A stretch of 40,000 nt of DNA from Theodoxus fluviatilis (lineage: Eukaryota; Mollusca; Gastropoda; Cycloneritida; Neritidae). Location: positions 125,001 to 165,000 of the forward strand of contig JAWQFJ010008114.1 of assembly GCA_034096865.1 (NCBI GenBank), given 5' to 3'. The notes beneath the pieces were generated by a model. That model made no database searches. It saw only the letters and a list, made by a program, of their open reading frames with translations, and was not told the DNA's origin. The first letter of the stretch is position 1; every line of letters starts with the position of its first letter. A program made the translations under genes and the position numbers. This document shows positions 1-10,866 of this stretch, piece after piece.

Positions 1-664
1 GGAAATTACGAGCAAAGTGCACGGAAGTGAAGACTGGATTTCAAGATGCTGCAAATCGACAGACGCCCACCGAACTTTCAAAGAAAGCAAAGCAATTAGA
101 CCACATAAAGTGTGGGTTGATTGGTTTGTCTATATGAACTCGTTCGAGGAACGTGAAGTTATCGAAAACTCAAATAGACTACCGACAAATCCTTTCAAAC
201 CGAACTTTTAGAAAATATATCTGCGGAGCCGGGAAGTTTTTCCATCCTGTGTCACATAAGTGGAATAAATAGAATCAACAGTTTGAGTGGGACAGACGGA
301 GAAACTACCATCAGATTTCCTCTTCTGCCTGACCCGATGATCGGGTACGTTTTGGGCATTCTCAACAAGGAGAGAGTGCTCAGTCGTGCTGAATGTGTTT
401 TGGGACGGCTTCAAAGACCTTCAATGGGCGACTCTGAGCAGCAGTGCGTGTCCAGGGTAAGAACCAGGGATCAATGATAAATGTTTTATTTCAAATGTAC
501 ATAGTGTCACCAACGACCCTATTTATAGGATCTTTGGTGTCACTTTTCTCGGCTTCTCACTTCAAACACCTGATCTTTGGCGCAGAAATTGCGGATACGT
601 TGAAGACGCTCAAAGTGGGTGCCTGACTCGGAACGAGTTCATTTCAGATCACACTGCCGCCAGT
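1..664. other. Unassigned sequence; one weak exon-like frame
   Basis: No recognisable gene. On the + strand a frame open over about 283-456 ends at a good donor context (CCAGG then GTAAGA, intron GT at 457-458). Its codon use is only mildly coding-like and I see no domain. The first 200 bases are also open in more than one frame, so this stretch cannot be assigned. Confidence 0.3.
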
Positions 665-913
665 TTAGCCATCGCGTTGCCCTCTTGGAGCATATGTGTT
701 ACACTCAAATCGTTCTGGAATCTTCTTACAAATAGAGCACGTTGCACCTTCTCCTAGAATAAGCACAGAGACACGCGCCGAGTCGGCGCTCTTGAGGAGT
801 GTTGTCACGGCTTCAGTGTCGGCATTGCTCATGCGGCTGAGCAGGCATCGCGAGGAGCCTTCCTGACGTATAATCTCATTCACTTGATCTGTCGTTGAGC
901 AGTGATTTCTCAC
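665..913 (-). CDS. Coding-like minus-strand segment, family not recognised
   Basis: An 82-residue frame whose middle (about residues 20-60) has natural codon use: many GCC, CTC, AAG and GAC codons, followed by hydrophobic beta-strand-like residues (VSVLIL) after a helix-like TEAVTTLLKSADSAR. This alternation loosely recalls ligand-binding lobes of receptor families, but the order of elements does not match any family I can name, so I make no functional call. A possible donor (GAAG then GTGCAA) lies after the VLILGE part, so the real exon may end there and the last 25 residues may be intron. It could be an exon, a decayed exon or chance. No partner exon is visible nearby. Confidence 0.22.
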   Translation of the reverse strand: MRNHCSTTDQVNEIIRQEGSSRCLLSRMSNADTEAVTTLLKSADSARVSVLILGEGATCSICKKIPERFECNTYAPRGQRDG

Positions 914-2192
914 TTTAAAAGTCCACTTGGATCGTGCAGGGAGCGCACCCAGAAATCAATAGAGCGTTGCAAATATATCTGCTGACCCGACTGGGAAAAG
1001 TGTGATGACGATGATGTTCCCAAAACGATCGTTTAAACATGAAGTCTTGACGTAAATGTTGGCATTTCTGGTGAAGATTTTCTTCTGCTCAAAGGATGAC
1101 CTCTTTTTCGAGAGGCTAACACAAGATGTTTGTCTCACGTGCACTGGGTGTGCTCGTTCATTCCGCAGTCCTCCCTCGCCAGCCTGTCAATGGGAAAGAG
1201 AACAGTCCCTGACCTGGACAGCTGGCGGTTTCAAAGCTTCGTAAATGTCACTGTCCTCCTCTGACGTTCAGCTTTGCGTGGGTTGAAGTTCTTCAGTGGG
1301 GCTGGCCTGGTTCCAAAATCGATGAGATAACAAGAATCCTCTTTGGGTCTCATCGTACATGTAGGGCTTCCCTTGTAAGCTGTCATGGCAAATACTCACT
1401 TCCAAAGGGTCCCTGTCATATTGGACGCAGATGGAACATTTATGCAAACATGTTTTTGTGCGTATCCGGATTACCAGTCACCGGGCACTGTGGAATTTCA
1501 TATCGCGTGCTGTTGTTTCCACTTTTCTACGAACTTTCCTCTTACACGCCACCTTTTTATCCTCTTAGCGCTGATTTGAAAATGTCAATAATTATATAGA
1601 AAATCAGACAGAATGCGTCACACGCACCAGACTCGACGCGAATTTTGACTGCACTGACACCACTGAGTACGTGGCATGAGAAAGCAATGACGTCAGAAAG
1701 ACACATATTTGAGGAATTTTCCCTCTGCAGATCGAATGCTTTCATTACCCCACGAGACCGTTTGAAAAAAGCCACACACCATTTTACCATCTTTGCGTAA
1801 TGTCAATAAGGTAAACAAGTGAATAGGCGTCTACGAAACTCGTCGAAGTAACATAATACAAAGACAAACAGAAAGAACGACAGACAGAAAGAACGAACGA
1901 AGGAAGGTAAGAAGAAAGACAGAAAAAGAAAAAGAAATTAGCACAACCCCATGAGAATACACGTTTGAGCGCGATTGTTCAGTCATATACTTAATGATAG
2001 ATTAAAGAGAAAACAAAGATCGAGCGGGTGATGTGTACTGTAGGTGGAAAAAACAATCTCAAGTGCAAGCAATGAAGACGAAGGTATCAAGAGGACAAAC
2101 ACGGGAATGAGAAACTTGGAAAGAAGATGAAGCTTTTTTTAAAATAGACCTTCAGGGTGTGGAGTTGGCAGAGCAGCTGATGAAACCATTCA
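914..2192. other. No gene seen
   Basis: Mixed unique sequence with no convincing frame on either strand. One perfect CRE-type palindrome TGACGTCA lies at 1688-1695. A purine-rich simple tract occupies 1861-1945. Confidence 0.4.
1861..1945. repeat. Degenerate purine (GAAA/GAAC) simple tract
   Basis: The top strand is almost only A, G and scattered C, with repeated GAAAGAACGA-type blocks. It is an imperfect tetranucleotide repeat with no coding meaning. Confidence 0.6.
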
Positions 2193-2444
2193 TCACCAAG
2201 TTCCGCAGGGACAAGGGTAGGATGTCGGATGGGGAAGGGTTGTCGCGGGAACGTAAATGAGTTCACGAAGGTTCAGTTCGTCCGAAAAGAAGAATACCCA
2301 GCGAGGAGAGGAATCAGTATCAAGTGGTTGGAACTGCCTGGCACAAGTTGAGCAAGGAAAGAGCTTCAATGGCCGTTGAGGTTGGACAGCGTGGGTCGCG
2401 CAGTTCACACAGTATGACCAATCTTCGCCTTTTCTTATTTGCAT
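2193..2444 (-). CDS. Possible short minus-strand exon, unrecognised
   Basis: An 83-codon frame with four cysteines in CxxC-like spacing (CVNC near residue 12, CSTC near residue 32) and two more near the C-terminus (CPC). Codon use is reasonably coding-like between residues 12 and 80. No family is recognised, and CxxC pairs are too few to call a zinc ribbon. The frame ends in TGA. It could equally be an intronic open frame. Confidence 0.15.
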   Translation of the reverse strand: MQIRKGEDWSYCVNCATHAVQPQRPLKLFPCSTCARQFQPLDTDSSPRWVFFFSDELNLRELIYVPATTLPHPTSYPCPCGTW

Positions 2445-2880
2445 AAGTAAACCCTTGGGATGTCAGTACGGAAAATCCTCATTTTGATCTAGTCACCAAT
2501 AAAGTTTAGGGGATGAGCCCTGCCGTCTTCACAGCACAGCACCCATTATTGCGACCATAAACGAAATGAACGAGGTCGCAACGCTTCTGTAATTCACGGT
2601 GTTCATATTATTTCATACTACAAAACCTAGCCAGCACATGGAGCGACCATTAATGTCAAATCGGAAAAATCCGCATTCTCCAGTTTTTTTGCCGTCGTTG
2701 CTTTACAGAAAGTGCCGTCTTTTTACCACGGCAGTGTGTGTAGCGAGAAGTACTGAGCAGATCATGCTGAGATACGACCTTTTGATGAGTTCCGGCTCTT
2801 CGTCAATTTCAAAAGGAAAAAATAACTAAGTTCTTTCTGCGTGCGTCGAAAACCGTCTCCTGCGCCACTCTGATCCCCGC
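2445..2880. other. No feature seen
   Basis: AT-balanced unique sequence without a convincing frame, repeat or motif. Confidence 0.4.
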
Positions 2881-2890
2881 CAGGGTGAAT

Positions 2891-2952
2891 CAAGATGGCC
2901 GCTGTGGACGCCATATTGGCCCGTAGTGCGAGGGCCACCAGGGGGCAGTGCG
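2891..2952 (+). promoter_or_regulatory. Candidate CTCF site beside a YY1-like motif
   Basis: 2933-2952 reads GGCCACCAGGGGGCAGTGCG. It carries the full core of the bilaterian CTCF motif (CCACCAGGGGGCAG). About 30 bases upstream, CAAGATGGCCGC (2891-2902) resembles the YY1 motif CAAGATGGC, and CCATATT (2911-2917) contains the CCAT core in the other orientation. The site sits in a short GC-rich island in otherwise AT-balanced DNA. An insulator or chromatin-loop anchor is an inference from the motif alone. Confidence 0.5.
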
Positions 2953-4299
2953 CTGGGTTGCTAGGGGAGACTGATAAATTGCCGCAACCTGACCGCCACC
3001 GCCCCGCCGGCGTTTTATCTGACGTTTTCCAAAGTGGAACTAATTGGCATCCAGCCCTCTCCCCTCCAACTGTGACCGCCCTCCTCCAACAGCTCCTCCG
3101 CTTTCGTCACCTCTGCCAGAAAAGAGGTCGTCTTGTGTTGTGGCAAAGGTCATCCGTCTGGAGTCCAGGCCCCCTGTAGCTATTATTGGCTTAACTGCAA
3201 GAGAAAAGAGATTGTAGGGACAACAGCACCCACTGTGTTGCGCGGCCGAGTAGAAAAAGGATCTTCCATTGCCGTGGTGGCATTGTTCAGTGCTGCGTGG
3301 CGATATGTGGCCTTTCTGAAGGTAATCACATTGTGTGTTGCTTTGGTGTCACTGCCGCAAAAAATGCAGAGTTGCGTTCTGGATGGAGATGGCGCCAGCA
3401 TTCCCATACGAATAATAAGATTAGAGTGACTCATAAGAAAAGTACCAAGACTGTCATTTGGAAGGAAGCTGCTTTGTCTTGCTCCCACGGGAATGGAGCT
3501 TGCGCAGGAAGAAAAAGCTCTATCAAACATTTGATGGATGCTGCTGCGCACATGATGATGGGTGAACAGTAGTCATATACATGCAAATTCCCTTTCACCA
3601 AGCAGCTTGTTTCTTCATACACAGGGACATTATTGTTGCATTGGGTGAATGCCGTTTTCATGGCCCTTCTCAAGAGATCTGCCGCAGGGTGAATATCAAT
3701 CTCTTCTGTTGAGTTGATGTCAAAGGCAGTACTGTAGACTTCTGTCTAAAATGAGAAGAACGTACATACGTACTGATTGTTGGCATTAATTCTAATAGCT
3801 TGGAGTCTTCCCATCATTTCCCTTTGGTATTTATAACTTTCATATATCCGTTCATCGCTCATTGATACTTAGTGCAATATTTCCTGGATGAGACAGCATA
3901 CATTTTAGTGTATCTTACCTTGTATGCCATCGAAATGCACATTTCAACACCATGAAAACATATCTAATGTCTGTCATCTGCCTCACGACTGTTTGTTGGC
4001 GGTGAATTCATACCGTTTCCATTGTGGCTGTCTTTCCCTCTACGGACGAGTTCAAGTTCACGCCCTATGCCGTGTTCCCGTCCTAAACCTTTGTGTGCTG
4101 CCCATTTTGCCCCGCGCGACTCGACAAATCGACCATGACACGCCTGCGTGTTGATGGCTTGATGCGCCTTTTGGGGCCTTTCAAATCAATTATCCCCCTC
4201 TGCGAGGCCCCATTAGTCTCCCTTTTTCGTCATGAAAACCATCCGTGAGCTTGTACCTTGCCAAGCCAGGGGGCAACAATGTCTTTTACACGGTCATAT
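2953..4299. other. No gene seen; GC-rich until about 3180
   Basis: The GC-rich character of the preceding site continues to about 3180 and then fades. Several overlapping frames on both strands are open for 80-120 codons around 3180-3680, but none is better than its shadows in codon use. No domain, repeat or RNA gene is visible. Confidence 0.4.
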
Positions 4300-5160
4300 C
4301 TGTGGAAATAGGAAGTGGCAGAGAAAAGCAAAGAAAGGGAGTTGTGAGAGGTGGGATAGGATGAAGCAGTTGTGCAGGATGAGGATGTAATGGAACACGG
4401 GGAGGGATGGAGTGAAGCAAGAAGGCGTAAAGAGTAAATAAGTACAGCAGTGTGAGGAGGTGAGTAGCAACATATGGAAGCCGTGAGGGGAAGCAATGGG
4501 TTCTCGGGCAAGAAGGATTTAAAGCACAAGGAAGTGAGGGGGAGAATGGCTGAGACACGAACAGGAAACTTAGGTAAAGGATGAGCATTGGAAGGCTGAG
4601 ACAGGGACATGTTTGATAAGGGTAGAAGTTGGTCAAAGACGGAGAACATCAAGACGAAAATAAGAAAAGGGAAAACAGAGTATGGTAAGAAACTGAGACT
4701 AAAGGAGGATAAGACATGACTAAGGCAGACAATACGAGGAAGAGAACGTTTTGACATAGATAAATTGAGGCAAAAGGGTAATACGGTCAATTGATTCAGC
4801 AAGCAGACGTTCGGCATGAAATGAACGGGAAACAGAGACAAACGAAGCATGTTAAGAATGAGATGAATGTGTTTAACGGAAGAAGTCGACTGCAACAGAT
4901 TAATTTAAGACGCAGGCACTGAGATAGAAAATTAAGCATGAGGGAACTGGAAGTCTTGGAGTGATTGAGGCGAACTCAGCTAAAATTATGACGTAAAATC
5001 GAGACAAGAAGGGGTAGATAGTTCAATTAAGAGAAAGTGTGAGACACAACAAGGAAGCACGAAAATAGTTGTGGCATGGAAAGGCTTGAGCAAAAAGGAC
5101 CGAAGGCAGAGGGGAGGCGAGCCCTGCAGATAGCGAAGCAGGAGGAGGGGATGGCAGGGG
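4300..5160. other. Purine-rich strand-asymmetric block
   Basis: The + strand is strongly enriched in A and G for about 850 bases. This leaves the minus strand free of stops and gives a spurious Ser/Leu/Pro-rich frame of about 220 codons (4230-4895) and a second one over 5023-5697. Neither has domain structure. I read both as products of composition. Confidence 0.5.
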
Positions 5161-6300
5161 GGTGGGGGGTCTAGTAGCCATGACGTTTTTAGATGGCGTG
5201 GCACACACACCTCCTACCTGCTTGTTAGGGAGGGGCGCGTGCTTCCTTATCGTCGACCTGGGCGGTGCTGACTTTTGTTCCTGGCAGCCAGCTAGAGGTG
5301 TGGCCCGCGTTCTTCCTGACTTGCCCTCCCAGCCCCCAGACCACCACTTCCTGACCCCTGATGCTTGCTCTGCCAGGTGCGTCTTACATAGCAAAGGCAT
5401 GACTGTCACTGATTTATTTGACTGACGAGACCACCTTTGCTTAACCGCAAATGTGGCGATACTCATTATGGAATGAAAGGTTGTGGGATGCCGTTCTTCG
5501 AAAATGATGAGCAGCATTTTCTTACTATAAAAGACAATACTTGAAAACCAGTTAGGAAGTGTGAAGAAATGTTTGACACGCCCAACTGTGGTCAGTCTAC
5601 ATGGGTCACTTTTTAAAGAACGCGGTGTTGATGTCGTGAATTTGACTTTCCAAGATACAGAGACAAGATGCAGTCCTGACTGACTTCCATGACACATGAC
5701 ACCATTCCGTTACTAACGTGAACTACGCCATTCTTCATTCGTCATGGCCTGAACCCGCATCTGGATGTGGGTGATTCCTGGTGCTAGGGGGAATCATCGT
5801 GGTGCCAGAGAGAATCCCTCGGATTGACTGCAGGAGGGGTCCAAGCTGGCCAGAGTGGGTCATGACACAAACCGTTGTCGGGGCCTGGGCAACTCGATAA
5901 TGCAATGAGCAATCTCATCAGCCATGGCGGCCAAACAGCCTGCTGCATGGGCCTGCGACCTGGCCAGCGCACCTCTAGGGCGGACCGCCCATCCGGCACG
6001 TTCCCCTGTCTGTCTACCACCCACTCTGCACAAGGGGAGCGATAAAAGGCGATGAAAGGTGAACCCGCACTGTCCCCCACCCTCGCGTCCCCTCTATCCC
6101 CTCGGCTTCTCTCCACGCCCAGCAGCGCGATTAATACTCAGAAAGCCATGGAAGTCACACACTAATCGAATCAGTCCCGAGGCGCCCGAGGGAAAATTCC
6201 CCGCGTGCCATCCTGCCCAGCCAGCAGAAGGACGCGATGAGGGCTGCCCCGTAATTAAGATGGCCGCTGCCTGACTGGTGTTGGAGCGGCTCGGGTCACC
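5161..6300. other. GC-rich non-coding block
   Basis: Higher G+C than its surroundings, especially 5200-5360 and 5760-6270, with many CpG-containing words. It ends with TAATTAAGATGGCCGC (6252-6267), which has homeodomain-type and YY1-type words side by side. No frame shows consistent codon use. It may be a regulatory or conserved non-coding block; the sequence alone cannot decide. Confidence 0.3.
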
Positions 6301-6379
6301 TAGTTGGCAATCATTCAAGACTACGACTTCCTTGGCATTCCGTTTGTTTGACTCGTCATGTGGAGAGTGCAATGTTTTG

Positions 6380-6780
6380 TGGCTTTTCTCTTCATCCCTG
6401 TTCCTTTTAGTCGGTGGTTTGCACTTTTCCCTCCGCGCCAGCTCATCCTGTTTGATTTCCGTCTGGCCTCCTGTTCCTCGTGTTCTATCTAATCCTTCTA
6501 TTCCTACATGTATTAGAGCATCTCTCCTGCTCGCGTTTTCTCCTGTTCAGTCTGTTCCTGCTTGCATTATTCCTTCTTCTTCTGTTCTTCAAATCCCTCC
6601 CATTCTTAACGCGTCTGTTTGTTCCATCTCGTTTTTCTTCAACCTCTTTTTGCTCCGCCTGATGCTCCTCAACTTCGCCTTCTTCCCACTCCTCTGTACC
6701 CTCTTCCTTAAAAGACTCTTTACTCTGCTGCATCATTCTCTGTCGTATTACTCTGTGTTCAGTATGTCTCAATGCAATAA
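6380..6780. other. Pyrimidine-rich block
   Basis: The + strand is dominated by TTC, CCT and CTC words for about 400 bases, the reverse asymmetry to the 4300-5160 block. Long frames on both strands follow from this bias. No exon is called. Confidence 0.4.
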
Positions 6781-7086
6781 ATAGTATTTAAAAAACCTCT
6801 TTTTGCAGTTTTTAATGATCTTTCTTCGTTCTTAACTAACGCTGAGGCATTTTTATAAGCACATGGTTAAGTCTTTCTCCCCATAAATTCATTATTTTCA
6901 TGCATTATATGAACTCACCTTTTCTCTTAACAGTTGCGACATCGTCTTCACTCTTTGCTCTTTCCTGCAGAACGTCATTTCGTTGTTAAATGGATTCGTG
7001 GTGGCTGTTAACACTGAAAAAATCCAATTACAGTGCAAATGATGATCTAATTTGGATTGATTGGGAGCTGATTTTTGTGTTGCAAG

Positions 7087-7229
7087 AACCCTGCACCATT
7101 CACTTCTCCCCTACCGGTAATGCCGCCCAATTCTACCTCTTGGAGTTGGAGGTCAAGGACGCTGTCTCCAGCCACATGAAGAACATCGCTGAGTCCGTCT
7201 CTGGCGTCACTAGCTCTCTTCCTTTGAAG
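7087..7229 (+). CDS. Candidate internal exon, unrecognised gene
   Basis: A 143-base segment between an acceptor-like GTGTTGCAAG and a donor-like AAG/GTTAAA, entering in phase 1 and leaving in phase 0. Codons in the middle are strongly coding-like (TTC TAC CTC, GAG GTC AAG GAC, CAC ATG AAG AAC ATC), giving a peptide that starts EPCTIHFSPTG and runs through LELEVKDAVSS. I do not recognise the family. A coding-like frame also opens just upstream after TTTCCTGCAG (6960-6970), but it is shifted relative to this one and stops soon. The outgoing phase fits the next candidate segment at 7551, which is the best argument that both are real. Confidence 0.35.
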
Positions 7230-7550
7230 GTTAAACAACTCTTGGGTGGCAAATTCTTTTGTCTTTTATGACGAAGTTGTATTAATAACACATTTAGACA
7301 GTTTCTATTATGTTTTCCACCTGAAAGAGATTGTTACCGTTCATTTCGTCGATTTGATATAGGCAACTGAAAATTTACATCACGAGACAGAAAAGCAGCA
7401 ATGAGAAACGTATTTACAATTTTAATCCTTTACTAAAGAGAGATCAGAGTTCGATGTGTCACGATAAAGTAGGAGTGATTTTTTTTCTGTGGCGTTAAAA
7501 GAAAATCAATTGAGTGATCATGTGACACGGCACTTCCTGTCTACTCGCAG

Positions 7551-7679
7551 TTTTCAGCGGAAGTTGTCCTCCCAGAGGACTGCGCGGCTAGCCCGGAACT
7601 TTTCCCGCCTCTTCCGCTGGAGAGCGACTGGGATCGACCTGACGGTGCTCTGCTGGTGACGGCCAGCATGTGCACGTAA
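7551..7679 (+). CDS. Candidate exon, possibly terminal, unrecognised
   Basis: It follows a clear acceptor (CTGTCTACTCGCAG) and is open in phase 0 for 42 codons to a TAA at 7677. The segment is GC-rich with coding-like codons and a Pro/Leu/acidic peptide (FSAEVVLPEDCAASPELF and on). Because it has no ATG it is easy to miss. Phase 0 matches the donor phase of the 7087-7229 candidate, so the two could be the last exons of a + strand gene. Alternatively an internal donor (CTG/GTGACG, or CAC/GTAATC at the end) joins it to the segment at 7979. No AATAAA is obvious immediately downstream, which argues a little against a terminal exon. Confidence 0.35.
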   Translation, partial: FSAEVVLPEDCAASPELFPPLPLESDWDRPDGALLVTASMCT

Positions 7680-7978
7680 TCCTCCTTTCCATTGCTCCAA
7701 CTTCTTGACTGGGTTTATCCGGTGACCATGAAACTCTGCCCGTGATTCTTCACAAGCTCATTCTGTCGCGTAAAGGTGTAACCCTATCCTTTCATTCATC
7801 AAATTTGAAAATTGCATTGATAAAAACTCGGGCTTGAATTTTCAAGAATCCAAGCAGGATTTGCAGCAGGAATGGGGAGTAGAACAACAACATCAAACAT
7901 GACGTAGCGAGTATTCAATGCTGGTGTTGCTCTCCAACGGTCAAAGGGTAGAGTTAAAGAAGGTTGCATTCTCTGCAG

Positions 7979-8070
7979 CTGAAACGCCTTATGGAGACAG
8001 TGTCAGTGCAGTCATTTCAATGGAGGATTTTACTTACGCAATCCTCTATCATACTGCAAACGACACCTAA
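7979..8070 (+). CDS. Candidate exon with RNY codon pattern, unrecognised
   Basis: Begins after the acceptor TTGCATTCTCTGCAG. Read in phase 1, almost every codon is purine-N-pyrimidine (GAC AGT GTC AGT, GAG GAT, ACT TAC), giving AETPYGDSVSAVISMEDF and on to a TAA at 8068. Read in phase 0 the segment is also open and reaches a donor-like CTC/GTAAGA at 8091. The phase 1 reading looks more natural, but neither is proven. No family is recognised. It is probably part of the same unknown gene as the two preceding segments. Confidence 0.27.
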
Positions 8071-9154
8071 TTATTGGTTTTCTATGACTCGTAAGAAGAT
8101 GGAGTCCTACCTGATCCTCCTACTTTGCATCTACGTCATAGGTCCTCAGTAACAACATTTCACGACAGTCTGTCTCCTTTGATGCAGTTAGCACATCAGA
8201 GGTGTATTGCAAGCACCTATATTCGTGTTCGACAGAATGAGAATGATGGATTTAGGTCTACGTCACGAGTACGCAGGCCAGATATGTCGAGAGCAAGCAA
8301 AAGAAAGATCCAGGAGAAATTTGTGAACGCCCAAGTAAAATGGAAACTATGTTCACGTTTTTGCACAGTTTTATGAATCAAAACATATCCACTTACCAAA
8401 AACAGAAAAAAAGAAATCTATGTTAGCAATATAGTGTTTTCAATTTTTTTTAAAATAACAATGATTATCTTTCTACTTTGATATTGAGTAATTAACCGTT
8501 GAAAGTTATTCTGCTGGGAGTATTATGGCTCGACATCAGTAAATTGTTTTTGAAAATATCTTTAGAGTCAATGACCCAGAATAAACTTGCACAATGAAGT
8601 AGAGATATCAGACTTTCAGGAAAACACAAATTAAAATTCTTGCCATCATCGTTTACTGCAAATTGTGTATGATTATGTAAAATCACCGTATAGTACATTA
8701 ACCTTCTTTTCACTTCGGCACCCACATTCATCAACACCACTGATGTGCATGCTTCGAAAGATAATTCCTCCTAACTCCCAAGAGAACTTTCCGCAATCCT
8801 GCTCTGTCAATTAGTCATGACCAGAACTCACGTAACTCTAGCCAAATGTGTCAGGTCACGCTCCAAGTCCGTGGTTGCAAAACATATCTCTGTCCAGTAG
8901 ACTCAGGAAACTGATGTGTTTACCAGCGGCAGTAAAACAGTGGAACTTTATCATCGTTGGGGTACAACATATGCATAATGAAAGGTGTAGAGCTTATGCA
9001 AAACCATTACCTTGTTACAGTTTGCATCAACCTGCGGGCAGAATTTTGCTGGACACGTACACGAAAAAGTTGTTCTTTGCTGGCCAGAAAAAATTGAAAT
9101 CATTTTATATGAGCACTTTGTCGTTAGTGTGCTCCCTGTATGCGATTTTGAGTA
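8071..9154. other. No gene seen
   Basis: AT-rich unique sequence. There is no convincing frame, RNA gene or repeat before the GGT tract. Confidence 0.4.
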
Positions 9155-9494
9155 GTTGTGGTGGTTGTGGTGGTGGTGTAGGTGGTAGTGGTGGTGTAGG
9201 TGGTGGTGGTGGTGTAGGTGGTGGTGGTGGTGTAGGTGGTGGTGGTGGTGTAGGTGGTGGTGGTGTAGGTGGTAGTGGTGTAGGTAGTGGTGATGGTGGT
9301 GGTGGTGTAGGTGGTGGTGATGATGGTGGTGGTGGTGGTGGTGGTGGTGTAGGTGGTAGTGGTGGTGGTGGTGGTGGTGGTGGCGGTGGTGGTGATGGTG
9401 GGGGTGTAGGTGGTGGTAGTGGTAGTGGTGGTGGTGGTGGTGGTGGTGGTGGTGGTGTAGGTAGTGGTGATGGTGGTGGTGGTGGTGGTGGTGT
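9155..9494 (+). repeat. Interrupted (GGT)n trinucleotide repeat
   Basis: About 340 bases of GGT/GTG with regular GTA and GAT interruptions. All frames stay open: poly-Gly/Val on the + strand, poly-His, poly-Pro and poly-Thr on the minus strand. None should be taken as a protein. The interruptions fall about every 12-21 bases (GTAGGTGGT), so part of it is a higher-order repeat. Confidence 0.9.
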
Positions 9495-10866
9495 TTCTGA
9501 ACACATCTCCGGTATACCCGATGCATTTTATCTCATTTCAAAATAACTGGTCACTAACAATTTGAAACAAAAAGACTACTTACTAACTTGGCATGAAAAG
9601 ACATGAGTTCTTAGTGAAAGAGCTCTAACATAATTACAACTGCATGCAGCCTCTTTTTGCCTTGGTTTGCTCGTTTATTTTTTTGCATGTTTAAGGTCTC
9701 GAGGGAAGTGCAATCACGCTTTGTTTAGCGCACCTTAAGTTTCAATACTCGTTCCTTGAAAAAAGCATTGCTGGAGACATGGGTTACACACTCCAGAAGC
9801 AGATGCAGACGCTTGCGTGTGTGCTGAACTAATTTTCTAGGCCTCCGGCACAGGGGGGCTGGCTACAAGGCACGCCTCTCTTTGCTCTGGTTGTTGGGAA
9901 AAGGGCCAACACTCGTAAAAGGTTAAAACGCCAAAGACGTAGCCGGTTGCTGTGTTGTTGCTAGTGCTGTTCGTTGCTCCTGCTGTTACCATATATGTCG
10001 TTGTTTTAGACGTCATCGCTGTTGCGTCGACGTTGTTGGTAATGTTGTTGTAGTAATAGGACCATCTTAAATTCAAAGACATTTTAAATGAGCGTTCCAT
10101 TGCCCATAGGTGAAACTACCATCTTATTGATAAGGCACCTTTGGTTTATTGATCTGCTTTCATATCGGAAAGAGACAAATAATTGTCTTACGTTAAAAAA
10201 ATTCTTAATTCTTAACATTTCCTCATTTTAAAAAGTCCTTCCTTAACCCCCAAAAGTTATCATTCTTATCTACTTCTTGAGGCTACATGGCTTCTCTCTA
10301 GAGTACTTGAAGCTGGAGCACTGCTCTTGGGATTGATACATCCATTGGAAATAAACAGAAAAAAATTTAAACTTCTCTTGGCTTCAACAATATGTATTAG
10401 TGGGTATCATCTATAGCTGAGTAACGAACCTTAATACACGTGGGGACCTTGAGCAGGGGTACAAACAAAATTCAGCCTGCGATGAAAATCTTCCCAACTA
10501 TCTCGCGCGAGAAAAAGACATAGGCATGCATAACATCCGTCATTACATGCTAACGATCGACACGATGCTTGTGATCTGTAATCGGATCGGTAATAGTTGT
10601 GAGAATCATGATTACTGTAGTTAGAAGGACATATAAGAAATTCCCCCTGATGAGGGGTGGTCGCCGTTTACAGTAAAAATAACACGAAGAGACAAGTGCG
10701 GTTTGGCCATATGCATCATCTTGGAGCCGTGAACTGACTTTGAATCAATGTCGATGGTGCAAGCAGCTTCGGTCTCTCAGCACGCTTTCAAAGCCGCAGT
10801 GATGGGTCAAGGCTGGTGAAAAATGCCATGTTCTTTGTGTGTTTGCATAAGACCAGTGACGTGTAA
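9495..10866. other. No gene seen
   Basis: Unique AT-rich sequence with short GTTGTT-type stretches around 9950-10050. No frame, RNA gene or mobile-element hallmark is supported. Confidence 0.4.

Noticed and set aside
3183..3551. Minus-strand 122-codon frame
   Set aside because: The overlapping + frames are equally open and there is no codon-use preference or motif.
4230..4895. Minus-strand 221-codon Ser/Leu-rich frame, and the 224-codon frame at 5023-5697
   Set aside because: Explained by purine bias of the + strand. No domains, and the composition follows nucleotide skew.
8098..8152. Signal-peptide-like MESYLILLLCIYVIG
   Set aside because: The frame stops five codons later and has only a weak donor. 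A hydrophobic stretch alone is not enough.
8848..9546. Gly-rich protein of 232 codons
   Set aside because: The Gly-rich part is the GGT repeat read in frame. The upstream part has no coding bias or signal peptide, and other frames are equally open.
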